Positions 45,349 to 53,909 of a DNA stretch of 64,000 nt are shown piece after piece. The stretch is from Dyella sp. C11. Its GTDB lineage: Bacteria > Pseudomonadota > Gammaproteobacteria > Xanthomonadales > Rhodanobacteraceae. Location: contig NZ_QAVX01000008.1 of NCBI RefSeq assembly GCF_003121485.1, positions 62,001 to 126,000 of the forward strand, given 5' to 3'. A model generated the notes under the pieces. That model saw nothing but the letters and a program-made list of their open reading frames with translations. It searched no databases and was not told where the DNA came from. Within the stretch, counting starts at the first letter, position 1, and the number at the start of each line of letters is the position of its first letter. The position numbers and the translations under genes were made by a program.

Positions 45349-45446
45349 CCGTCATTCCTGCGTAGGCAGGAATCCAGTGACTTTGCTCTTGGTGCGATGA
45401 GGGCACTCGAAAAGGTCCTGGATCCCTGCCTGCGCCGGAATGACGG
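45349..45446. repeat. MITE-like inverted repeat, CGTCATTCC family
   Basis: Left arm CCCGTCATTCCTGCGTAGG... (45349-45377) and right arm ...CTGCGCCGGAATGACGG (45418-45446) form a long imperfect hairpin with a centre of about 40 bp. The same family as 33606-33733. It lies between the DMT transporter and GST genes. Confidence 0.75.
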
Positions 45447-45511
45447 AAGCAGGAGGTGGCTGTCGATATGGAAGGCTAGCCGCCCATAGTGTCAGAACCT
45501 GTCAGCAGACT

Positions 45512-46210
45512 TCACTCTTTCGATTTCGTGTTCTGGCCAAACAACACCCGGCGTTCCTCGTCGGAAAGCGGCTGCTTGGGCTGGTAGGCGTTCTCCACGC
45601 CTTCATAGGTCTTGATCGTGGCGGGCCGCTGCGAGATGGCGATGAACCAGCGTTCCAGGTTCGGGAAATCGGCAAGGTTCTGGCCGTGCGCCTCGTGCGG
45701 AACGATCCACGGATAGCAGGCGATGTCCGCGATGGAAAACTCCCCCGCGATGAACTCGCGCCCCGCCAGCCGGCGATCGAGCACGCCATACAGACGTGCC
45801 ACTTCGTGCGTGTAGCGTTCGATGGCGTAGGGCACCTTCTCCGGCGCATACACCAGGAAATGCCCGGCCTGCCCGGCCATCGGGCCCAGCCCCGCCACCT
45901 GCCAGAACAGCCATTCCAGCGCTTCCACCCGTGCGGTGGTGTCCTTGGGGATGAGGCGGCCGATCTTCTCGGCGAGGTAAAGCATGATCGCGCCCGATTC
46001 GAACACCGGTAACGGCGCACCGCCGCCGGCCGGCGCGTGGTCCACGATGGCCGGGATCTTGTTGTTCGGCGACACCGCCAGGAACGCCGGCTTGAACTGC
46101 TCGCCCTTGCTCAGGGCCACCGGGGTGATGAAGTAGGGCAGGCCGGCTTCTTCGAGGAACAGCTTGAGCTTCAGTCCGTTCGGCGTGGCGGCGAAATACA
46201 GCTCGATCAT
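45512..46210 (-). CDS. glutathione S-transferase, YfcG/Ure2p-like
   Basis: 232 residues from ATG 46210, behind CCGGAGAACC. The thioredoxin-like domain MIELYFAATPNGLKLKLFLEEAGLPYFITPVALSKGEQF with SPNNKIPAIVDHAP and FESGAIMLYLAEKIG is typical of the nu/YfcG class, which act as glutathione-dependent disulfide reductases; the helical domain includes FSIADIACYPWIVPHE. It is divergent from the MocR-type regulator: starts 64 bp apart. MocR regulators often control the neighbouring divergent gene. Confidence 0.9.
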   Translation of the reverse strand: MIELYFAATPNGLKLKLFLEEAGLPYFITPVALSKGEQFKPAFLAVSPNNKIPAIVDHAPAGGGAPLPVFESGAIMLYLAEKIGRLIPKDTTARVEALEWLFWQVAGLGPMAGQAGHFLVYAPEKVPYAIERYTHEVARLYGVLDRRLAGREFIAGEFSIADIACYPWIVPHEAHGQNLADFPNLERWFIAISQRPATIKTYEGVENAYQPKQPLSDEERRVLFGQNTKSKE

Positions 46211-46274
46211 GGCGGTTCTCCGGGGTGATGGGTGTAGTGTGCGGTGCTCACTGGTCTTGAAAAAGAACCAGATC

Positions 46275-47624
46275 ATGGGAATTCTTCAGTACCAGTTGAC
46301 CGGCTCGGACACCGTGATGGACCAACCGCTGGCCTTCCCGTTGAATATTCCCCTGCGCGGCCGGTTGCAGGCCCTGCATGGGCAATTGCGGGCCGCGATT
46401 CTTGACGGACGGCTGCGCAACGGTGTGACGTTGCCTTCCACCCGCATGCTGGCCACGTCGCTGGGCATCTCGCGCAACACCGTCGTGGCGGCATACGACC
46501 TGCTGCTCAGTGAAGGGTACGTGGTGTCCCGCCAGGGGGCGGGGTACGTCGTGGCGCACGCCGGCCCGACCACGCCAGGCACACCCAGGACCGTGGCTGG
46601 CGGCGACATGCGGTTGCAACCGCGATGGCGTGATGCCACGTCGCCATCCCCCGTGATCGCATTGCCACCCGCACGCTACGACTTCCGCGTAGGGCTGCCC
46701 GACGCCTCGCGCTTCCCGTTCGAGGCATGGCGAAAACTGTCCGCCCGCGCGCTGCGAGCATTCACGCGTGTGCCGCTGGCCTACGAGCCGGTGGCGGGGC
46801 GCGACGCGTTGCGCGAGGCCATTGCGGGGCACGTGTCGTTCACGCGTGCGGTCATCTGCAGCGCTTCCGACATCATGGTCACGGGTGGTGCGCAACAGGC
46901 TTTCGATCTGCTGGCACGCATCCTGGTCAGGCCGGGCCGCATCTACACGACACCCTCGCATCAGTTTCCCGCCGGCATGGCGATGTCGCACGCGCGTCGC
47001 GTCGCGCTGCTCGCGTTTGCGCGCGAGCACGGTGCGGTGATCATCGAAGACGACTACGACGGCGAGTTTCGCTACGGCGGCCGTCCGCTCGATGCACTGC
47101 AGACGCTGGATCGCGACGGTTCGGTGTTCTATGTCGGCACTTTTTCCAAGAGCCTGTTTCCCGCGTTACGGCTGGGCTATCTGGTCGCGCCCGTCTGGGC
47201 GATGCCGGCACTGAGCCGCGTGCGCGAGCTGGGCGACCGGCACAGCGACTTGCTGGCGCAGGACACGCTGGCGTTGTTCATCGCCGAAGGACATCTCGCA
47301 CGACACGTGCGCAAGATGCGACGCATCTATGCGGAGCGTCGCGACGCGCTGCTGGAAGGCTTGTCGCGCCACGCAGGGGAGGCTTTGCAGCCCGTGGCTT
47401 CCGATGCCGGCCTGCATCTTGCCGTGCGTCTTCGCCTGTCGGTTGCTGCCAGCCGGCTGGTCGAAGAAGCTGCGGCCAAGGACATGCGCATCGAAGCGCT
47501 GGACGGCTATGCCATCGGTGCGGATAGACCCAACGGACTCGTGTTCGGTCTTGGCGGCACGCCCGCCACGCGCATGGATGAAGCCGCGCGCGTGCTGGCC
47601 GCGTTGCTTGAGCCGTACCGATGA
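46275..47624 (+). CDS. MocR/PdxR-type GntR regulator with shortened aminotransferase domain
   Basis: 449 residues from ATG 46275; ATG 46317 is an alternative. The N-terminal GntR winged helix (RLQALHGQLRAAILDGRL ... LPSTRMLATSLGISRNTVVAAYDLL) is joined to a fold-type I aminotransferase-like domain keeping the PLP lysine in YVGTFSKSLFPALRLGY and EDDYDGEFRYGG. Between LARILVRPG and RIYTTPSHQFPAG the usual roughly 45-residue stretch with the EDPGYP motif is missing, an in-frame internal deletion compared with the family. DNA binding may persist; PLP sensing is doubtful. Divergent from the GST gene. Confidence 0.85.
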   Translation: MGILQYQLTGSDTVMDQPLAFPLNIPLRGRLQALHGQLRAAILDGRLRNGVTLPSTRMLATSLGISRNTVVAAYDLLLSEGYVVSRQGAGYVVAHAGPTTPGTPRTVAGGDMRLQPRWRDATSPSPVIALPPARYDFRVGLPDASRFPFEAWRKLSARALRAFTRVPLAYEPVAGRDALREAIAGHVSFTRAVICSASDIMVTGGAQQAFDLLARILVRPGRIYTTPSHQFPAGMAMSHARRVALLAFAREHGAVIIEDDYDGEFRYGGRPLDALQTLDRDGSVFYVGTFSKSLFPALRLGYLVAPVWAMPALSRVRELGDRHSDLLAQDTLALFIAEGHLARHVRKMRRIYAERRDALLEGLSRHAGEALQPVASDAGLHLAVRLRLSVAASRLVEEAAAKDMRIEALDGYAIGADRPNGLVFGLGGTPATRMDEAARVLAALLEPYR

Positions 47625-49643
47625 TCAGTGGTTCGTGCGGTAACGCACCAGCGCATCACCCAGCTGTTCGCGCAGCGGTGCCAGGTGCATCGCGTAATGC
47701 GTCCACTGGTCGATACCGTCGCGGAAGATCGGCTGCCGCACCTGTTCGGAGCTGGCCGTGCGCACGCTTCGGCGCGTTTCGTGGAACGCCAGGCAGGCGG
47801 CGTCGAACGGCAACCCACAGAAATCCAGGATGCGCCGCACATTGCCTTCCAGGTCATCCACCACGTCTTCGTGATGCACGCGCAGGATGCGGCCCGGCAG
47901 TACGCGATCCCAGTGTTCCATCACATCGAGATAGGTGCGGTAGTAACGCGCAATGTCCTCGATGCTGTACGTGAACTCCTGGCCCGACGCAAAAAGCTGC
48001 TTGAGGTTGCTGAAACAGCACGCCATGGGCTCGCGCCGTGCGTCGATGATCTTCGCGTTGGGAAACATCAGGTGGATCAAGCCAAGATGCCGGAAATTGT
48101 TGGGCATCTTGTCGATGAAATACGGCGCCGTGCCGCGGAAGCTGTGGGTGTCGCGCAGGTAACGCTCGCCCAGGGCGCGGAAATCCTCGGTCGCCATCTG
48201 GGTGAGGATGCGCGGATAGCGTGGATCGTCAAGGTTGGGTTCGCGACCCTGCAGTTCGAGCACGATGCGCGGAATGTCGGCCAGTTCCTGCGTGCCGTCC
48301 ACCAGCGGATGCGAGGCCAGGATCTGTTCGAGCAGCGTGGAGCCCGAACGTGGCAGGCCCACGATGAAGATGGGGTCCGGGCGCGGATCACCCGCATCGG
48401 CGCGTTCGGCAAAAAACTCTCGGGTGCAGGTCTCGATCTGCAGGCGCGTGTTGGTTTCGATGATCTCGGGCCGGTAACGGCTTTCCTCGCGCTTGAGCGC
48501 GTTGCCTCCGGCGTAATGGCGCCACGAGCCGGCGTAGTCGCCGCGATCTTCGAACGCTTTGCCCAATGCAAAGTTGAGGTGATAGCGATCGACCAGTGAG
48601 GTGGCGGGCATCGCTTCGTGCGCGAGCATGCCGGCGATTTCCTCGTTGGTGAACCGATAGGTCTTGAGGTTCGCCATGCTCCAGTACGCATCGCCGAAAT
48701 CGGGGCGGGCAGCGACGGCGGCACGGTAGGCGTCGATGGATTCGCCCTGGCGACCTTGCGTCTTCAGCGAGTGCGCGAGCGAAAGGTGCAGGTCGGCCGC
48801 GTGAGGCACGTCGCGCAGAAGATCTCGATACAGATCGATGGCACGGTCATGTTCACCCAGCCCCACGCAGGCACTCGCGTACAACGCGCGGTAGTCGGGA
48901 TGCTGCGGGTCGATGGCCAGCAGTCGCTCCATCTGCTCGCGCGCTTCCTTGTACTTGTGGCGATCGAACAACACCTTGGCATGGTCGAAACGGGCGGCGT
49001 GATGATCGGGCGCGAGCTGGAGCACGGCTGCCAGCAGGATGTCCGCGTCGTCCAGCACGTCACGCGCCACGGCGACGCGTGCAAGCAGGCGCATGCCTTC
49101 GACGTCGTTGCCCGCGCGCTGCAAATGGCCGCGAATGACGTGTTCCGCCTGCACCAGGTCGCCGTCGCTCAACAGGCTGGTGGCCTGCACCACCTCGGGT
49201 GCAAGGCGCTTGAGCGTGGCGACATGGTCGGCGGCCATCTGCGCATTCGCGCTGTCGCCACCCATGCGGTAAAGACCTTCCAGCAGGTTCCAGCTGGAAG
49301 GGAGCGCGGGGTTGATGTTCACCGCGCGCAGCAAGGCATCGATGGCCTGAGGGGCGTCACGCCGTACCACGTGGCAGTGGCCGCGTTCTTCGTGCAGGCG
49401 GCTGAAAGCGGGGTGATGGCGTTCCAGTATCGCCAAGGTTTCCAGTGCTTCGCTGATCTGGCCCAGGTGTCGCTGGCTTCGTGCGATGAGGTACAGCACA
49501 TCGCGGTTTTCCGGCACATCGCGTGAGAGCGCCGCCGCCAACGGCAGAACCTCGCCGTGCTTTCCATCCCTTTGCAACAGCCGCAAGTGGGCAACCTGCT
49601 GTTCCACGGACATCACGGCGGGTTCGTTGAGAGCGGCATTCAT
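47625..49643 (-). CDS. TPR-sulfotransferase fusion protein
   Basis: 672 residues from ATG 49643 (MNAALNEPAV). Residues about 1-320 are tetratricopeptide repeats (for example VLFDRHKYKEAREQMERLLAIDPQHPDYRALYASA). Residues about 420-670 are a sulfotransferase domain with the PAPS 5'-phosphate loop PIFIVGLPRSGSTLLEQIL (424-442) and the 3'-phosphate region IIDARREPMACCFSNLKQLF. It would transfer sulfate from PAPS to an unknown acceptor; no signal peptide. It is downstream of a TonB receptor on the same strand, a pairing common in sphingomonads, caulobacters and xanthomonads. It ends 1 bp past the convergent MocR gene. Confidence 0.9.
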   Translation of the reverse strand: MNAALNEPAVMSVEQQVAHLRLLQRDGKHGEVLPLAAALSRDVPENRDVLYLIARSQRHLGQISEALETLAILERHHPAFSRLHEERGHCHVVRRDAPQAIDALLRAVNINPALPSSWNLLEGLYRMGGDSANAQMAADHVATLKRLAPEVVQATSLLSDGDLVQAEHVIRGHLQRAGNDVEGMRLLARVAVARDVLDDADILLAAVLQLAPDHHAARFDHAKVLFDRHKYKEAREQMERLLAIDPQHPDYRALYASACVGLGEHDRAIDLYRDLLRDVPHAADLHLSLAHSLKTQGRQGESIDAYRAAVAARPDFGDAYWSMANLKTYRFTNEEIAGMLAHEAMPATSLVDRYHLNFALGKAFEDRGDYAGSWRHYAGGNALKREESRYRPEIIETNTRLQIETCTREFFAERADAGDPRPDPIFIVGLPRSGSTLLEQILASHPLVDGTQELADIPRIVLELQGREPNLDDPRYPRILTQMATEDFRALGERYLRDTHSFRGTAPYFIDKMPNNFRHLGLIHLMFPNAKIIDARREPMACCFSNLKQLFASGQEFTYSIEDIARYYRTYLDVMEHWDRVLPGRILRVHHEDVVDDLEGNVRRILDFCGLPFDAACLAFHETRRSVRTASSEQVRQPIFRDGIDQWTHYAMHLAPLREQLGDALVRYRTNH

Positions 49644-49687
49644 GGCGGATCTGCAAAATGAAGAGAGGGAGGGCTCGCGCCCACACC

Positions 49688-49760
49688 GTGCCAACAAGAT
49701 GGGGTGGGCTTAACGCCCACCGCGTGCCAACAAGATGGGGTGGGCTTAACGCCCACCCCA
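49688..49760. repeat. two tandem 36-bp repeats, each with a GTGGGCTTAACGCCCAC hairpin
   Basis: Copy 1 (49688-49723) and copy 2 (from 49724) share GTGCCAACAAGATGGGG followed by TGGGCTTAACGCCCACC. On the minus strand each hairpin is followed by ATCTTGTTGG, so the pair may also end transcription from the TonB receptor gene. Confidence 0.85.
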
Positions 49761-49790
49761 TGCTAACGACCGATCTGCGACGGGCAGATG

Positions 49791-52475
49791 TCAGAACTTG
49801 TAGCCGAACTTGATGCCCACCACGCGCGGACGAAGCGGCACTTCCGACTTGATGAACTCCGCCGACGAGGTGAACACGCTGGCGTGGCTGTTGCTCAGGT
49901 TGGTGCCATAGAGCGACAGGTCCCAGGCGTCCTTGGCGATACCCAGCGAGGCGTCATACGTGGTGTAGGCTTCCTGCAGGTAGCGCAGGTCCACCGTGGT
50001 GGGATACACCACGCCTTCGCCGCTGGGGTAGGTGGCCGGCTGGTTGTACATGGAACCCATGTGGCTGGCGCCGGCCATCGCGAACGCCTTGTAGCCGCCG
50101 TTGAACGACCAGTCGTAACGGGCACGCAGGTTGAACTGCGAACGCGGCGAGAAGGCCGGCGTGCTGCCCGCTTCGCCGAACGGATTGGCGAACGGCTGCA
50201 GGCCCTGGCCGGCGATGACCACTTCCGTAATGCACGCGCCATACGACGGCGTGCCCGGGATGTTGCCCACCAGGCACGGCGAGTTGGTCTGCTTGGAGCG
50301 GTTGAACGAACCCGAACCCATCAGCGAGAAGCCGTCGGTGATGCGGGCGTCGAACTGCAGCTCCACGCCGTCCACCTTGTAGTTGGGGCCGTTCACGCCG
50401 AAGGTGGTGTTGCCCAGCACCAGCGGGTTGAAGAACTGCATCTGCACGTTGTTCCACTGCATGTGGTACAGCGAGCCGTTGAGCAGCAGGTGGTTGTCGA
50501 AGAACTCGGTCTTGAAGCCGATTTCGTTGTTGGTGAGCGAGTCGGGCGCGTAGCTGAGCGGCTTCTTGTACTGCGCGCCATCGGGTCCGACGGCCACGGC
50601 CTTGGTGGTGCGGTTGTACGCGCCAGGGCGGAAACCCTGCGAGAACGTGTAGTACACCATCGCATCAGGCGAGATGTGCCACACCAGGTTCGCGCGGCTC
50701 TTGAAGCCGTGGTACGAGCCGTTGAGGCCTTCGGCCGTCATGCTGGTGGCGTCGCCACCCTTGCACTCGCCGTTGGGTACATTCACGCAGTTGGAGCCCG
50801 TGCCGTACTGCGAGCCACGCTGGTATTCGGAGTAGTGGTAGTAGCGCGTGCCGGCGGTGGCCGTGAGCACGTCGGCAATGATGTCGTACGACACCGAACC
50901 GAACGCCGCCACCTGGCGATAGCCGCGCTGCTCGTCTTCACCGAACGCCGTGCTGTCGCTGCGCTGGCCCGGGTCCATCTGCGCCGTGCCCGGATACGGC
51001 ACCACGTTCGCCACGCACGGCGCGCCACCGGCCAGCGCGCTGGCGAGGTTGGCCGGCGTACAGGAGGGGATGGTCTTGTAGTTGAAGTTCATGTCGTCGA
51101 GGATCTTGAAGTCCTCGAAGTACAAACCGCCGATGGCGCGCAGGCGGCTGTCGTCCGGCGTGCTGAAGCGCAGCTCGTGGCTCTGGTGCGTGCTCTTGAC
51201 CTGGTCGTTCCAGTAGCCGATGGGCGAATAGCAGCGCGGCGTGGTGCCGGCGCCCAGGCCCGTGCCGCCGGTGCAGCTGTAGTACCAGCCACCCGCGGCA
51301 CGCGAGTAGTTGGTGTAGTCCTGCTGTTCGCTGATGTGGCGGTCGGTATAGCCGCCGGTGTAGACCATGGAGATGTCGCCGATCTTGCCGTTCACCGTCC
51401 ACGCGGTGTTCGAGTAGCGATCCTTGTCCCAGGCCGGCACGAAGGCGGTGGTCTGCAGCGGCTGCAGCGTCTGGCCGTCCGAACCGATGGGATAGGTGGA
51501 CGACTGCCCTTCCGCATCCATCTCCTGGTAGCTCTGCGCGATCAGCACATCCCAGTCGTCGTTGAACTTGTAGAGGCCGGAAATGCGCGCGCCCTGGTAA
51601 TCGACCGGGTTCCAGTCGCTGCGGGCAGCGGCGTGGTTGTTGGCGACCGGGCTGCCCGGCACCGCGCAGTAGCCGGTGCTGGTGGGCTGGCCATTGGGGC
51701 ACAGGCCGCCAGTGGGCTTGATGTTGGCGTAGAAGTTGCCGCCATCGTTGTTGCTGCGCGTGAACGTGCTCGGCACGTTGTCGATGTAGCCACCGCGGTG
51801 ATCGTTGTAGATCACGCCGCGCAGGGCGAACGTGCCGGGGATGATCGGCAGGTTGAGCACGGCGTTGGCCGAATTGTTCGGACCGCCACCGGCGGTGACG
51901 CCGGTGCTGGCCTCCACGTTGCCGCCCACCTTGTCCAGGTTCGGCTTGTTGGTGATGTAGCGCACGGCGCCGGCCTGCGCGCCACCGCCGAACAGCGTGC
52001 CCTGCGGGCCTTCCAGCACTTCCACGCGTTCCATGTCCACCATGTAGATGTCCATGTTGCGCGCCGGGAACTGCATCGACTGGTCGTCGAGGTAGACGGC
52101 CACGTTCGGGAACGGCGCAATCGACGCGCTCGACTGGTTGCCCAGGAAGCCCGTGCTCAGGCCACGCATGTAGATGTTGCCCTGGCCCGGGCCGTTCTCG
52201 GCGAACGTCACGTTGGGCAGGTACTTGATCAGGTCGTCGAACGAGCTCACGTTCAGCTGCTGCAACGTGTTGCCCGTGAAGGCTTGCATGGTGATCGGTA
52301 CGTCCTGCATGTCTTCGTTGGTGTGCTGCGCCGTGACCGTGATGGCGCCCAGCGTGGACACCGTCGAGGCCTGCGCTGCCGGAGCCGGTGCTGCCGGCGC
52401 CGCATCGTCGGCATAGGACACGCGAGTGACCGCAAGCGCGGCTAGCACCGCGCAAGTGATGGCATTGATCTTCAA
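49791..52475 (-). CDS. TonB-dependent receptor (sulfotransferase-associated)
   Basis: 894 residues. Signal peptide about 1-22 (AVLAALAVTRVSYA); Ala/Pro linker; TonB-box-like GAITVTAQ; plug domain (DVPITMQAFTGNTLQQLNVSSFDDLIKYLPNVTF, VEVLEGPQGTLFGGGAQAGAVRYITNKP); then a 22-strand barrel ending in the aromatic KFGYKF. Several Cys pairs lie in predicted extracellular loops (for example YCAVPG, YYSCTGG, RCYSP), suggesting disulfide-braced loops. It resembles the FyuA/iron-complex-outer-membrane class by sequence style, but the ligand is unknown. The TPR-sulfotransferase gene lies 147 bp downstream. Confidence 0.92.
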   Translation of the reverse strand: MKINAITCAVLAALAVTRVSYADDAAPAAPAPAAQASTVSTLGAITVTAQHTNEDMQDVPITMQAFTGNTLQQLNVSSFDDLIKYLPNVTFAENGPGQGNIYMRGLSTGFLGNQSSASIAPFPNVAVYLDDQSMQFPARNMDIYMVDMERVEVLEGPQGTLFGGGAQAGAVRYITNKPNLDKVGGNVEASTGVTAGGGPNNSANAVLNLPIIPGTFALRGVIYNDHRGGYIDNVPSTFTRSNNDGGNFYANIKPTGGLCPNGQPTSTGYCAVPGSPVANNHAAARSDWNPVDYQGARISGLYKFNDDWDVLIAQSYQEMDAEGQSSTYPIGSDGQTLQPLQTTAFVPAWDKDRYSNTAWTVNGKIGDISMVYTGGYTDRHISEQQDYTNYSRAAGGWYYSCTGGTGLGAGTTPRCYSPIGYWNDQVKSTHQSHELRFSTPDDSRLRAIGGLYFEDFKILDDMNFNYKTIPSCTPANLASALAGGAPCVANVVPYPGTAQMDPGQRSDSTAFGEDEQRGYRQVAAFGSVSYDIIADVLTATAGTRYYHYSEYQRGSQYGTGSNCVNVPNGECKGGDATSMTAEGLNGSYHGFKSRANLVWHISPDAMVYYTFSQGFRPGAYNRTTKAVAVGPDGAQYKKPLSYAPDSLTNNEIGFKTEFFDNHLLLNGSLYHMQWNNVQMQFFNPLVLGNTTFGVNGPNYKVDGVELQFDARITDGFSLMGSGSFNRSKQTNSPCLVGNIPGTPSYGACITEVVIAGQGLQPFANPFGEAGSTPAFSPRSQFNLRARYDWSFNGGYKAFAMAGASHMGSMYNQPATYPSGEGVVYPTTVDLRYLQEAYTTYDASLGIAKDAWDLSLYGTNLSNSHASVFTSSAEFIKSEVPLRPRVVGIKFGYKF

Positions 52476-52672
52476 GACGCTTTCCCCACAGGTTGGTGTC
52501 GCCGATCTCCGTCGGCAGGCTTATGGCTACGCGGATGGGGAGGCTAGGGTGGGGCGATGAAATGCCCGTGACTCGGACTAGGCAACTTTTGCCTGCTGTC
52601 TATGCTTTCGATGCGACAGCGCTAACGCGTTTGGGCGTCCAGATGGCGACGTTGTGATGCCCGTCGCATCCG

Positions 52673-53854
52673 TCATAGTCGTTGCGTGCCGGCCACCCAC
52701 GCCGAACGCACCACGGGTTCGTCGCGGTGCAGGCGTACGCGAAGAAGATCGGCACGCAAGCCTTCGGCAAGGTATCCACGATCGTGAAAGCCCAGCGCCG
52801 ATGCAGGCGTGCGGGTGACCGTGGCCATGGCTGCGGGCAATGTCCATCCCGCTTGCTGATGCAGGATGAATGCGCCGGGCAGCAGGCTGGTGGGCATGTA
52901 GTCGGACGAAAGGATGTCCAGACATCCATCACGCGCCAGCGTCATGGCGGCCACGTTGCCGGCATGCGAGCCGCCGCGAACCAGGTTGCTGGCGCCGGCG
53001 ACGATGGTGAGTCCGTGTTGGCGGGCGGCGCGCGCTGCGGCCAACGTGGTGGGGAACTCGCTGATGCGCGCACCAATGGCGACCGCTTCGTCCACGTGTT
53101 CCACGTCGGTGTCGTCGTGGCTGGCCACCAGCACGCCGTGTCGGCGCGCCAGCGTCATCACGCCGCTCAATTGCAGGTCGCGATGGCGGCCCTGTTGCAC
53201 GCGGCGCTCTTCAAGAACGGCGGTGAATTCCTCATCGCTCCACGTGATGCCGCTGCGGCCGTAGTACGTGCGGTACTGGCGCACATCGTGGTATTGGCGC
53301 TGGCCGGGCGTGTGGTCCATCAGCGACAACAGGCGCAAGTCCTTGCGAGCGACCAGCGGTTCGGCAAGGTCAAGCAGGCCGGGCCAGCTCAGCTCGCAGC
53401 GCAGATGCAGATAGTGTTCGCAACGCAGCAGGTCGTGATCGCGCGTTTCGTCCAAGGCTTTCAGCGCGCGGCGCAGGGTTTCCGTGCGTCCGCCGTCTTC
53501 TTCCAGGTCGCCCAGCGACATGGCATCGAGCACGGTGGTGATGCCGGCCGCTACCAGTTGGGCGTCGTGCGCGAGCATGGCGGGCAGGGCAGGCCACGCG
53601 GCGCCGGCACGTGGAAGCAGGTGTTTTTCGAGGTTGTCGGTATGCAGCTCGATCAGGCCGGGCAGCAGGAAATCGCCGCCGAAATCGATGGCGCCTTCCG
53701 GGCATTCCTCGCCCAGCCACAGGCGTTTGATACGTTTGCCGTCGATCTCGGCGCCGCCGATGGCCACGCGGTCAGGCAGGACCATTCGTGCGCGTGCAAT
53801 AAACCATGCATCGTTTCGCCGGGATGTCATGTCTGCGAAAACTGGGTTGCCCAT
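52673..53854 (-). CDS. phnM: PhnM, ribose 1-methylphosphonate 5-triphosphate diphosphatase-like metal hydrolase
   Basis: 393 residues from ATG 53854; GTG 53863 and ATG 53830 are alternatives without better ribosome sites. An amidohydrolase-superfamily protein very close to E. coli PhnM: FLLPGLIELHTDNLEKHLLPR (HxD metal ligands), ITTVLDAMSLGD, LHLRCELS, LLSLMDHTPGQRQY, VLVASHDDTDVEHV and ILSSDYMPTSLLPGAF. In the C-P lyase pathway PhnM removes pyrophosphate before the lyase step. No phnGHIJKL genes are in the window, so its role here is open. Divergent from the PhnF-like regulator. Confidence 0.88.
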   Translation of the reverse strand: MGNPVFADMTSRRNDAWFIARARMVLPDRVAIGGAEIDGKRIKRLWLGEECPEGAIDFGGDFLLPGLIELHTDNLEKHLLPRAGAAWPALPAMLAHDAQLVAAGITTVLDAMSLGDLEEDGGRTETLRRALKALDETRDHDLLRCEHYLHLRCELSWPGLLDLAEPLVARKDLRLLSLMDHTPGQRQYHDVRQYRTYYGRSGITWSDEEFTAVLEERRVQQGRHRDLQLSGVMTLARRHGVLVASHDDTDVEHVDEAVAIGARISEFPTTLAAARAARQHGLTIVAGASNLVRGGSHAGNVAAMTLARDGCLDILSSDYMPTSLLPGAFILHQQAGWTLPAAMATVTRTPASALGFHDRGYLAEGLRADLLRVRLHRDEPVVRSAWVAGTQRL

Positions 53855-53864
53855 ACTTGTCACT

Positions 53865-53878
53865 TGGTCTGTACACCA
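53865..53878. promoter_or_regulatory. candidate PhnF/GntR operator between phnM and phnF
   Basis: TGGTCTGTACACCA has TGGT/ACCA half-sites around an imperfect centre, in the 46-55 bp between the two divergent starts. HutC/PhnF-type GntR regulators bind similar TGGT...ACCA palindromes, though usually with a shorter spacer. It would let the regulator control both phnM and itself. Confidence 0.4.
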
Positions 53879-53909
53879 CCCATGCAGTCTGTGTCAGGAA
53901 CATGCAGGA

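Noticed and set aside
49688..49760. Possible CRISPR remnant
   Set aside because: Only two contiguous copies without spacers; each copy is a hairpin, and no cas genes are near.
49788..52445. 885-codon plus-strand frame opposite the second TonB receptor
   Set aside because: Val/Ala/Arg-rich shadow with no domain; the minus strand holds a receptor with signal peptide, plug and aromatic C-terminus.
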